Shown here in pieces: positions 9,557 to 18,099 of a stretch of DNA of 64,000 nt. Under the pieces are notes generated by a model that saw nothing but the letters and a program-made list of their open reading frames with translations, searched no databases and had not been told where the DNA came from. A program made the translations under genes and the position numbers. Source of the DNA: Sphingobacterium multivorum (GTDB lineage: Bacteria > Bacteroidota > Bacteroidia > Sphingobacteriales > Sphingobacteriaceae); contig NZ_UAUU01000009.1 of the NCBI RefSeq assembly GCF_900457465.1, forward strand, positions 62,001 to 126,000, in the 5' to 3' direction. Numbering within the stretch: position 1 is the first letter of the stretch; each line of letters opens with the position of its first letter.

Positions 9557-10723
9557 TCATCTATTGTTAAAAACAGCGTCCAAGACTTCATACTCTTTCT
9601 TTACGGTATGATTATTTCTCATATATTCAATGGCCTGATTCGATTTTATCTTATAAAATTCATCCTCCTGGAGCAATTCAATAATATGAGAAGCAAAAGC
9701 CTGTTCATCTAACGATATAAGACATCCATTATCTGATTTATTAAACAATCCATCGACACCACGTTGATTGGTTACAACCGGAATGCCAAAAGATAATGCT
9801 TCCAAAACCTTTATTTTGATTCCTGTCCCTGAAAGCATTGGACAGATCGCAACTTTAGCTTGCTCATAATATGCTGCAAGATCATCCACCAATCCATGTT
9901 TTATAACATTTTTCACGGTTGGAATATGTGCACAAATCTTTCCAATCACATGCAGTTCAACATGTGCAAGTAGCGGAAATACTTGTTCTAAAAACCACTT
10001 TATACTCGACACATTGTGTGGATTATCACTCGCCACATAAATTAAGTCTATCTTCTTTTCGCGTTCTTGAATAACAGGAGATGGCATTGAAACCGGAATT
10101 AATCGTACAAATTTATCTGCAAACTGTTCAAAAATATATTTTTCCTCAATTGAAAATGTCCATATCTCATTAAAAGAGGTCATCATAGACAACTCAGCTC
10201 CAAACATTTTACCCAATTGACGCATTGAAAAGTTTTCCTTTTCCTTTGTCTTATTTTGCAGCGTCAGAAAATCATGCGAATCTAAAATTGTATAAGATCC
10301 TATCAAATTCTTTACCAAACTACCAAATTCAACATAACTAATAATAACGTAATCATACTTATGATCGCTTAAAATCTTTTCAAATCTTCTTTGAAATGAT
10401 GGCGAAACACGATCAATCAAATTGGAGTGGAAGATATTTTTAATCTCTTTTTGTAATTTATCACGAAAGAAATAACTAATCCTATTTTTTTTGGAAGATT
10501 TAAAAGGTAAAATAATCAGGTTAATATTTGGAAATTCGGATTGAAAAATAGCTTCATCACCTGTTCTCCAATTAATTGAGGATACAAAATCGATCTCAAA
10601 ATTTGCACTTATCGTATTAAAATAAGTTAACAATTGCTTACACCTAGTCAAATTGCCTGCTTTCGAACTGTTAGGATTTTCAGGCATAAAGTATAATATT
10701 CTCTTTCTCTTTATTGTTTGCAT
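9557..10723 (-). CDS. Glycosyltransferase family 4 protein
   Basis: This 388-residue GT4 enzyme starts IKRKRILYFMPENPNSSKAG. Its donor-binding domain begins near residue 225 (DLIYVASDNPHN), with AICPMLSGTGIKIKVLEALS near residue 310, which contains the nucleotide-sugar contact region and the second glutamate. This form resembles group 1 transferases of polysaccharide loci whose acceptor domain is poorly conserved. No membrane segment is visible. A 107-base gap separates it from the broken GT4 gene upstream, so it may have its own promoter. The specific reaction is unknown. Confidence 0.87.
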   Translation of the reverse strand: MQTIKRKRILYFMPENPNSSKAGNLTRCKQLLTYFNTISANFEIDFVSSINWRTGDEAIFQSEFPNINLIILPFKSSKKNRISYFFRDKLQKEIKNIFHSNLIDRVSPSFQRRFEKILSDHKYDYVIISYVEFGSLVKNLIGSYTILDSHDFLTLQNKTKEKENFSMRQLGKMFGAELSMMTSFNEIWTFSIEEKYIFEQFADKFVRLIPVSMPSPVIQEREKKIDLIYVASDNPHNVSSIKWFLEQVFPLLAHVELHVIGKICAHIPTVKNVIKHGLVDDLAAYYEQAKVAICPMLSGTGIKIKVLEALSFGIPVVTNQRGVDGLFNKSDNGCLISLDEQAFASHIIELLQEDEFYKIKSNQAIEYMRNNHTVKKEYEVLDAVFNNR

Positions 10724-10830
10724 TTATTCTTATTGAATAGGTAAAAAGCAGCATTTGCTTTTATAATAAATAATACGAATTATTCTCGGAAAATGCCACA
10801 TTCTATTTGAATTTTTCTTTGCCGGACTAA

Positions 10831-12095
10831 CTAAATCTCGCCTTCGCCCCGAAAATGCTTTGTGACGGTCTCCACTAAATTTAACCACCCTTTAGCCATA
10901 TTTTCAAAACTGTACACCTCCATTGCCAAGTTGCCCTGAACGCCAAATCTCGAACGTAGCGAAGAGTCCATGATCAATTGTTCGAGGTACAGGGCCATCT
11001 CACGGTCGTCCAATGCTAAAAAACCATTCTGATTATGTTTGATCAATTCATTTACCCCGGAACAAGTGGAAAAGCCAATACTTGGCAGGCCTATTGACAT
11101 GGCTTCTGCTAAGGCTAATCCAAACCCCTCATATTTGCTGGGGAAAATAAAAATATCCGCATCCCGCATCTTTATCAGAGGATCCTCGGTGAATCCACGC
11201 AGAAAAACCCGTTCAGCCAATCCAAGATCACAAATTTGTGTATTCAATCGATCAAAGTCTGGACCTGTCCCCCAAAACTCCAAATCCCAATTGGGATATT
11301 TGTTTGCCAGGCCAGCAAAAATTGCAATGGCAACATGCTGCTGCTTACATTCTGTATCCAAACGCCCAACATGAATAATCTTATATCTTTCCTTGATACG
11401 GTCATGCCTAACTAAATCGCGGGAATCTACCTGCTGGATTGGATTGGCAATAACGTCGCGTTGTCCCGAAAAATTAGACGGTAGAAAATCCCGATAGCTA
11501 TCAAATAAGATCTGAACACCATTCAGATGATCGAAACTAGCCGTTAACAAATCAACCATATATGCTTTTCTCCCGCCTAGAACATTGGTATAATCGTAAT
11601 CAGGTCTTCCATTCACCGAATCTATAATGGGGATTGACAGTGTATTTCCATAAGTAATCTCCAGAAGTGAGCCAATGGACATGGTAATAATCAAATCCGG
11701 CTTTAGTCCGTCGATATAATCTTTCCATAAAATCGCCCGCTTTCGCAGATTAAATTGAAATAATTTAGCTTCCCCCCCCATCCGTTGCTTCAATCGGCGG
11801 TTATACCACTTGCTGTATTTTTTGCGGGCCTTGTATTTCAACCATAAAAGTGGATTCGTCCCCTTATAGTTATAAATAGGAAGCTCGAGCTTCTGCTCCA
11901 AATTAGCGTCAAAGATATTCGTCACTTTCACCGACTTATGCAGCGGAAAAACTGGGGAGCCTTTTATGTTTCATTGGTTGCAATCTCCACTACATATCCA
12001 TTTGTACTCAGTATGTTCGCTAACGTAGAACATATCTTTTCCGTGCCTCCTATTCCATTTAAAAAATACAAATGTTGTATTAGTAAAATCTTCAT
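10831..12095 (-). pseudogene. Glycosyltransferase family 4, split by a frameshift near 11964-11972
   Basis: A GT4 gene is split in two. From the ATG at 12095 the frame encodes 43 residues of a standard GT4 N-terminus, MKILLIQHLYFLNGIGGTEK and on, including the GGTE acceptor loop, and stops at TAA 11966-11964. The rest (10831-11931 as an open frame with a GTG start) continues the same protein one frame away, from residues GSPVFPLHKS. It contains IHVGRLDTECKQ and PSKYEGFGLALAEAMSIG, the E-x7-E donor motif. Adding one base near the GAAACATAAAA stretch restores a single protein of about 420 residues. The downstream piece alone lacks the first Rossmann strand and is unlikely to work. A sequence error cannot be excluded. 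Confidence 0.8.
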
Positions 12096-13149
12096 ACGTC
12101 GAGATACTTATTTCTGATCCTTTGACGGACTTTTCTTCTTAGGCCAGCAATTGGAATAAACCTCACCCAAAATAAGCCTCGCTTCAATTTTTCAGCTCTC
12201 CTTTTACAATAATCTACGTAAAACGTATCAAAATCCCTATGATCTCGAGCTTCTACAAAATAGCTAAAAGGCACCGTTAATATTTCTTTATCAGCTTTGG
12301 TAAGATGTGGGCTTACATATTCTTGCATAAAATTTGCAATAACTTAAACAGCTCTTCCTTCTCAAGATCATTAAATGCCATTTTTAAATAGCGAAACTCA
12401 AAAGGTTCATGTTCGATAAATAGCGCTAGTTTTAAGGCTTTTGAAGCAAAAAGATCATGTTCCTTATAAAACTCCTTCAATAGTTCTAACCATATTGGGA
12501 TCTGTTTCAATAAGCGATCCGTCTGCCGATTAATTTGCGTATGATTTTGATTCTCGTGCTGTCTATAAAAATATACTGCGCCCGGATTGAATCCGATCTT
12601 ATCGGTCATCAAAAAGAGACGATGTGAAAACAAGCCATCCTCGCAGGGCTGAATTCCTTCAGGAAAACGGATATTGGGATAAGTGTCCAATAAGGTCTTT
12701 TTGGTCAGCAAACCGCATGTCGGTACAGCAGTCAAACGTGGCGCCCGGGAACAATAAGGCTCCCCCAAAATCAGCAAATCAAAATTTTGCTGTTTAGCAA
12801 TCGCTAAAGAAGCTGACAAAAAGGTGCGTTCAATAGTATCATCAGAATCTAAAAAATAGACATATTCTCCGCTCGCATGAATGAGGCCGTTATTTCGAGC
12901 GACAGAAACGCCCGAATTTTCCTGGTCAAAAAAATAAATGCGAGCATCCAATGATGCATACTTCCGACAGATTTCAGCCGAAGAATCACTGCTACCATCA
13001 TTAACGAGTATGATTTCGAAATCTTGTAATTCCTGATCAAGCACACTTTGGATCGTCTCGTCTAAATATTTTTCGACATTGTATACCGGTATAACTACCG
13101 AAACAGCAACCGGACGAGGACAATCCATACAACCATTTTTTACCATCAT
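12092..13149 (-). pseudogene. Glycosyltransferase family 2, frameshifted near its C-terminus at 12329-12332
   Basis: This GT2 enzyme has a good GT-A domain: VSVVIPVYNVEKYLDETIQS, then IILVNDGSSDSS and VYFLDSDDTIE (DxDD site). Its frame stops at 12313 after 278 residues. A second frame, 12328-12092, supplies 78 more residues beginning QEYVSPHLTKADKE and ending in a basic tail, RRKVRQRIRNKY. One additional T in the T4 run (A4 at 12329-12332 on the plus strand) joins them into about 350 residues, a common length for this GT2 type. The catalytic domain is intact, so the short product might still work. The C-terminal frame overlaps the start of the next broken gene (ATGA). It may be a real mutation or a base-call error. 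Confidence 0.72.
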
Positions 13150-13201
13150 TAATCTTTAATATACAAAAATAGTAACAGAAATGATATATTAAATGCTGAA
13201 A

Positions 13202-14431
13202 TCATTTTAATGATTTCTCGATCCTGTCTTTATTCAATGTAAATTCCCGGTATCTGAACTCACCAGATTTATTACCGATCATTGCTCCCATTTTAATTAA
13301 AGATTCGTTGCTGCCCATTGGAAAAATTGAACTTCTATAGGCATTATTTTTCAACAGCGGCTTCGGTAATACTTTGAAATTTAATCCATCTTTGGAATAC
13401 CCAACGTACAATAGTTCCGCGGTATATCGTTTCACATCACCCACAGCAACACAGAGAAAATAATAACCATCGGCAAATGTGGCCTGAATATGCCATGGTG
13501 AATTCACTCGTCCCTCCTTTAACCAGGGTCTATTTAGAAAATTTATGATTTTGCTTTCTTTAAACCCTGTAAAATTAATGCCATCGGTAGATGTTCTACG
13601 AACAACATAAGAAGGGTCTTTACCTTTAAAATTTTTCGAATTAAAATTCAGCTCAATTTCATAACTCAAAAACTCCTTCCCGTCATGAATAAACGAAGGG
13701 GACAATAGATGATCATCTTTGGGCGTAAACGGAGGGTTGCTGGTAAAGGCGACATTCAAATTCGACCACTTTATACCATCTGTAGAGGTTTGTTGTACAA
13801 TGGTGCGATGTGCATTTTGTTTCAATCGATCAAAATTGGTATTACTTAACACACATTTGCCTTTCAAAGCCTGCGCAGTGATAAAACTACCCCTATAGTA
13901 AAGATAAAACTGATTATTTAAGTAGATCCAATCCACATCTGACCAGAAACCCTGAATCGGATCAACCTTGTTTTCACCGAAACTTTCTGTCGGAAAGGGA
14001 GCATTGATAATTGGATTGCTCAATCCCGGAGGATTTACCCAATCAAGACCATCATTGGATACAACAACACTTGGATTTTCAAATTTCTTTGAGTTTTGAT
14101 TCGTTCCAACTGCGCCAAAATAAGGCGTGAAAACCATCCAATACTTGTATCCATTCAGCTTATTTGGAAAATAGAGAACATCCGGATGACAATAGCTGGC
14201 ATTTGCACCCGAGATATCTATAAAATCATTGGCATTTTTTAGGCCTTTAAAATTAGCGTCAGCAACAGTATGTATATTGACCAAACCTTCATCACTATCA
14301 AAAGTAACTGAATCAATGGGTTCAACAGTCCAAATAGGAGCTTCAACATCCTGCGCAAAAAAGTCCTCTGGACGGTGGCAAGCCACGAGAATAATACTTC
14401 CATAGAGAAGTATCAAAAAATTACGAATCAT
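13202..14431 (-). CDS. Predicted lipoprotein with a GH43-like five-bladed propeller fold
   Basis: This 409-residue protein has a lipoprotein signal, with a hydrophobic stretch ending in ILVACHRPEDF and the lipidated Cys near residue 18. The mature part has repeated short blades marked by phrases such as VVSNDGLDWVNPP, QTSTDGIKWSN, RTSTDGINFTG and YSKDGLNFKVL. These S-x-DG-x-x-(W/F) repeats are seen in five-bladed propellers of glycosidase families 32, 43, 62, 68 and 130. I do not see a defined catalytic triad, so enzyme activity is not claimed. It is the first gene of the reverse glycan run and faces a 445-base non-coding gap. A surface role with the local glycan is an inference. Confidence 0.75.
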   Translation of the reverse strand: MIRNFLILLYGSIILVACHRPEDFFAQDVEAPIWTVEPIDSVTFDSDEGLVNIHTVADANFKGLKNANDFIDISGANASYCHPDVLYFPNKLNGYKYWMVFTPYFGAVGTNQNSKKFENPSVVVSNDGLDWVNPPGLSNPIINAPFPTESFGENKVDPIQGFWSDVDWIYLNNQFYLYYRGSFITAQALKGKCVLSNTNFDRLKQNAHRTIVQQTSTDGIKWSNLNVAFTSNPPFTPKDDHLLSPSFIHDGKEFLSYEIELNFNSKNFKGKDPSYVVRRTSTDGINFTGFKESKIINFLNRPWLKEGRVNSPWHIQATFADGYYFLCVAVGDVKRYTAELLYVGYSKDGLNFKVLPKPLLKNNAYRSSIFPMGSNESLIKMGAMIGNKSGEFRYREFTLNKDRIEKSLK

Positions 14432-14876
14432 AAGTAAATATCAAACGGTAGAAACAAAAAAATGCGACTTGGCTAATGATGTTTTTCAATAAATAAAATA
14501 AGCTGACGGCAAATAGCTGGATAAAACAAATTATTGTTTTTCGCTGCGAAATTAGCATAATTTTATCAAAGTAAAACAACGATTTTGTTTTTTAAATCAC
14601 CAAGACAACAAAGACCCAAAATCAATCTAAAAAATTCGTTATCAAGACTTTCATTTTGCCGTTATAGGCACAAAAAAAACCACAATGCTTTAGCTTTGAC
14701 ACGATATTAAACGTATCACTTGAGGTAAAAAAACTATTCATAATGTAATATACTTTTCAAAACTTACTGTATTATTATTTGTATTCATACGCAAGCCTGC
14801 TCATTGCGCAAACACAATGAACCGGAACAACAAGCGTTATTATCTATATTGGTATTAAGAATCAAAAATTTTAATC
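14432..14876 (+). other. Non-coding divergent gap between the lipoprotein and sixA-like genes
   Basis: This 445-base AT-rich gap separates two diverging genes, so it must hold promoters for both. No convincing reading frame or strong hairpin is present. It contains TTGGCTAAT at 14469-14477, a string also found in the palindrome upstream of the MarR gene and in the hairpin at 60709-60751. That sharing may be chance. Confidence 0.5.
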
Positions 14877-15368
14877 ATGGACAACAGTAAAAAACTTTAT
14901 ATCATCCGACATGCAAAAGCCGAAACTATTCCGGGCATAAACGACTTTGATCGTGCGCTTACATCCGACGGTATACAACAGGCCAAACAAGTTGCGGCTA
15001 AGTTATCCGCAAAATTGACCCTAGATGAAAACAGTATGGTGATCAGTTCGCCAGCCAATCGCGCACTCCAAACAACGCGTATTTTTCTAGACGTCATGGG
15101 CTCCTCTTCTTTTGATATTCAAATTGAAGAAACAATTTATGAATGTACGTACAAGCATATGCTGTCCATCATCAATGCCATCCCCGATCATGTCAATCAT
15201 GTCCTGCTCTTTGGGCACAATCCCACGTTGACTGATCTGGTGGAATACCTGACCCGAAAAGCAGCCTACTTACGCACCTCATCTTGTGCAGAGATAAGAC
15301 TTGATGGCGGCTTCACCTTTCATATGCTCAGTGGCAATTGTGCCGATCTTGTGCAAATAATTGATTAA
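14877..15368 (+). CDS. SixA-like histidine phosphatase family protein
   Basis: This 163-residue protein belongs to the histidine phosphatase (phosphoglycerate mutase-like) superfamily and is the size of SixA, which removes phosphate from phosphohistidine in HPt domains. The catalytic RHAKAE motif follows the first beta strand at residues 10-15. SSPANRALQT near residue 60 carries the phosphate-binding arginine, and LFGHNPTL near residue 117 holds the second catalytic histidine. It is cytoplasmic, with no signal. It stands alone, convergent with the MprF-like gene. The substrate may be a phosphohistidine protein or a small phosphate ester. Confidence 0.88.
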   Translation: MDNSKKLYIIRHAKAETIPGINDFDRALTSDGIQQAKQVAAKLSAKLTLDENSMVISSPANRALQTTRIFLDVMGSSSFDIQIEETIYECTYKHMLSIINAIPDHVNHVLLFGHNPTLTDLVEYLTRKAAYLRTSSCAEIRLDGGFTFHMLSGNCADLVQIID

Positions 15369-15413
15369 AATTCTATTCAAAGAACAAACTTATTTCCAGC
15401 TAATATCTGCTGA

Positions 15414-17990
15414 TCACTTACCGGCATTTGATTTCATTGCCTTATCAATCACCAAAGGCACTGAAATCAAATCCAAATCATGTGAATACACCACAAATTT
15501 CTCGACCCAGCAGGGATCAAATTTTTCCTTAAATTCTTTTAAGCCCTTTGGTTGACGGAAGTAAGGATTATTTTCATATAAAAAACTGATCAAACGTTCA
15601 ACTAGCCCTTTTTTCTTGTCAAATCCTGAAAAAGGAGCCAGTCCCATATTGAGAAAAGAATAACCTTCCTCTTTGCAATAATCTAAAAAACGGATAATCA
15701 ATACATCCATATTTCCGCCTGGTGCATCTTGCAATTTCCGGATAAGATCATACGTCGCCTCGTCCGGAGCATAATTAGGAATGATATTCAAAAAGGCCAA
15801 AATGCGCCCTTCGTTATCCTCCAAAGTAATTACATGGCTATTTTTAATCTTACCAACGTCAAACATGCCCTGAGAAAAAACACGTTCTGAACGCTTCATG
15901 TCTCTTAACCAATGATCCGACACAACCTGTAATTTCTGAAGCAAACCATTGGATAACGGCGCCCGATATAAATTCGAAACAAAACCTTTCTTTTCAATGC
16001 TATTCACCGCATTCCGGAGTGATTTGCGTTTCTTTCCTTCCAGCGAAAAATTATCGACATTGACAATGGCCTCTTCTCCAATCAGAAAAGATTTTTTGCC
16101 CAACTGCTTAAAAACCCCCAAATGTCTACCGTCAACGCGGTAATAAGCTGTTTTTAAACTCGATTTGCGACAATAGTGTTCAAATGCATTTATCAGTTCT
16201 TTCATGGCATCTTCAGTATCTTCACAAACGGGACCTTCGAGTACCATCGCAAAACCATAACATTTTTTATACGCAATAAAGCCTGTCAGCTCCTTGTTAA
16301 AGAAAAGATCTTTATCGCCATAGGTCTTAAAGTAATCGACAGGTGATTTACCATAACGCTCCAAAATGCGCTGCGCGATTTCCATCTGTCCATCCACCTC
16401 TTCCTCCGCTAACTGACATGGGTTGACCATCCAGTAGAATAATGCGGAAAGACTGATCACACTAAAAAAATTGATAGAATACAAAAAGTATTGTCCTATG
16501 GCTGTCTGCGGCTCTGCGACATCACCATTGAGCAGTACAAAACCGTGTAATGTATTGCTCACTGCATTTACAATGGTGAAGTCCGTATTAAAATGCTTCG
16601 CATTCAAGAAATAAAAGCCCGTAATCCCATACAGAAGCACAACCCCAATAAGCCACAAAACCAAGCTGAGATTTAAAGAGCTTAGCCTTCTGTTACTTTG
16701 CACAAAGTAATGTTTCGATGAATAGAGTAACATCAGCAACACCAAAAAAGCAAACCAGGCTTCTTCAAAATCCAACCCTTTGGAAAGATTGGCAATAATA
16801 GAAAGTGAACATAACGCAACCGCAACATACCAAGCCATACGTAGTCCCTTCAACAAAAAGCCCGAACACATCACCAACAATATACCGAAGAAAAGTACCG
16901 CTGCATTTGAAAAATTTAATGCATCATAAGATATAAATTGCTTTAATGCCGTTATACGGCTATGGATAGCCGGCGTCAAGACCGAGATGATATTGATAAG
17001 GCCCATCACAAAAATAAAAACAGATGGAAGTATCCGAACAAAGATGTTGTTTTTATTCACGAAGAAACTAATTCCACCCAATGCCAACGGTCCCCAAAAC
17101 TCAAATAAACGATATAAAAGGGATATAGAAATCGCCTGTTCTTCGCTGTAGCCAAACTTACACAGAATGACAACCATTGACACCTCGATAAGTCCAACCC
17201 CCTTCATCAACGGTGAAAAACAATAGACCAAGGTTCCGACTGCATAGGTTACCGTACAAGCCAATAACGATGTTTCAAAACCTAAAGCAAGCATAGCAAT
17301 ATAGATATGTAAAATCCCGACAAGCTCAATGGCTGTTGCCCAAAGGAGACTTTGTAATACAGCCCAAAAATCTACGCCTTTTTTATGGAGCTCATCCCAG
17401 GTACCTGCAACGGAAGGGAAATGACGTACTGTAAAATTGTATGCTCGGCCACCACGGTAAAATGAGCTGCAGTACCAGCCAAATCCCAGCAGTAGTGCGC
17501 TAAAAACAAGCATAATCCCGATGATTTGCATATCAAGACCTGCGATTCCAACAAACAGAAAAACAAAAAGACAGAGGATAAATAAGGACACTAAACTAAT
17601 GACGGCGTAGATAACAGAAGAAAGATTGGCGTTTGCATCATCAATTCCCTCCTGATTGACCTCTTTCTTAAAGAAAGCCAGTGAGGTAAATCCACCTACC
17701 GGAAGAAAGACACTGATAAAGTTTCTTTTTAGAAATAGGCGGGTAGCCCCACCCAGTGATAGTTTTTGTTGCAAAGACTTAAAACTATAGACATAGACCA
17801 AACCTTGCATGGCGATATAAGCCAAAGAAACCACAATCCCGATTGCCACCCAAAATAACGAGCTTGACTGGATAAGCCCTACCGACGATGCTAGCTCCTG
17901 TCTTTGATTTGCAAAAAAATATACAGCACCCAAAATGACCAATAGGCCCAACAAGGATTTCCAGATCAACATCTTGTTTTTCATCAGCAT
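15414..17990 (-). CDS. mprF: Phosphatidylglycerol lysyltransferase-like protein (MprF family)
   Basis: This 858-residue protein has the MprF layout. An N-terminal flippase-like domain (UPF0104/LPG_synthase_TM) with about twelve to fourteen membrane helices covers roughly residues 1-520. A C-terminal cytosolic DUF2156 synthase domain follows, with GEEAIVNVDNFSLEGKKRKS near residue 660 and NMGLAPFSGFD near residue 790. The family transfers an amino acid, often lysine or alanine, from aminoacyl-tRNA to phosphatidylglycerol and flips the product, which lowers surface charge and gives resistance to cationic peptides. I chose the ATG at 17990 because GAGAGG lies seven bases upstream. It ends the run that includes a VirJ/AcvB-like hydrolase. 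The amino acid used is not determinable here. Confidence 0.9.
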   Translation of the reverse strand: MLMKNKMLIWKSLLGLLVILGAVYFFANQRQELASSVGLIQSSSLFWVAIGIVVSLAYIAMQGLVYVYSFKSLQQKLSLGGATRLFLKRNFISVFLPVGGFTSLAFFKKEVNQEGIDDANANLSSVIYAVISLVSLFILCLFVFLFVGIAGLDMQIIGIMLVFSALLLGFGWYCSSFYRGGRAYNFTVRHFPSVAGTWDELHKKGVDFWAVLQSLLWATAIELVGILHIYIAMLALGFETSLLACTVTYAVGTLVYCFSPLMKGVGLIEVSMVVILCKFGYSEEQAISISLLYRLFEFWGPLALGGISFFVNKNNIFVRILPSVFIFVMGLINIISVLTPAIHSRITALKQFISYDALNFSNAAVLFFGILLVMCSGFLLKGLRMAWYVAVALCSLSIIANLSKGLDFEEAWFAFLVLLMLLYSSKHYFVQSNRRLSSLNLSLVLWLIGVVLLYGITGFYFLNAKHFNTDFTIVNAVSNTLHGFVLLNGDVAEPQTAIGQYFLYSINFFSVISLSALFYWMVNPCQLAEEEVDGQMEIAQRILERYGKSPVDYFKTYGDKDLFFNKELTGFIAYKKCYGFAMVLEGPVCEDTEDAMKELINAFEHYCRKSSLKTAYYRVDGRHLGVFKQLGKKSFLIGEEAIVNVDNFSLEGKKRKSLRNAVNSIEKKGFVSNLYRAPLSNGLLQKLQVVSDHWLRDMKRSERVFSQGMFDVGKIKNSHVITLEDNEGRILAFLNIIPNYAPDEATYDLIRKLQDAPGGNMDVLIIRFLDYCKEEGYSFLNMGLAPFSGFDKKKGLVERLISFLYENNPYFRQPKGLKEFKEKFDPCWVEKFVVYSHDLDLISVPLVIDKAMKSNAGK

Positions 17991-18099
17991 AATTACCTCT
18001 CGAATTGACAAACCCAATTATTTCGTTTTTCTAAACCACTTTTACTAATGACATCATTTCCTCAAAATAGTCCCAATCCAATTTGTCTTTTTTCAAGCA

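Noticed and set aside
11039..11374. Open frame of 111 codons on the plus strand
   Set aside because: It is antisense to the GT4 gene and contains no domain.
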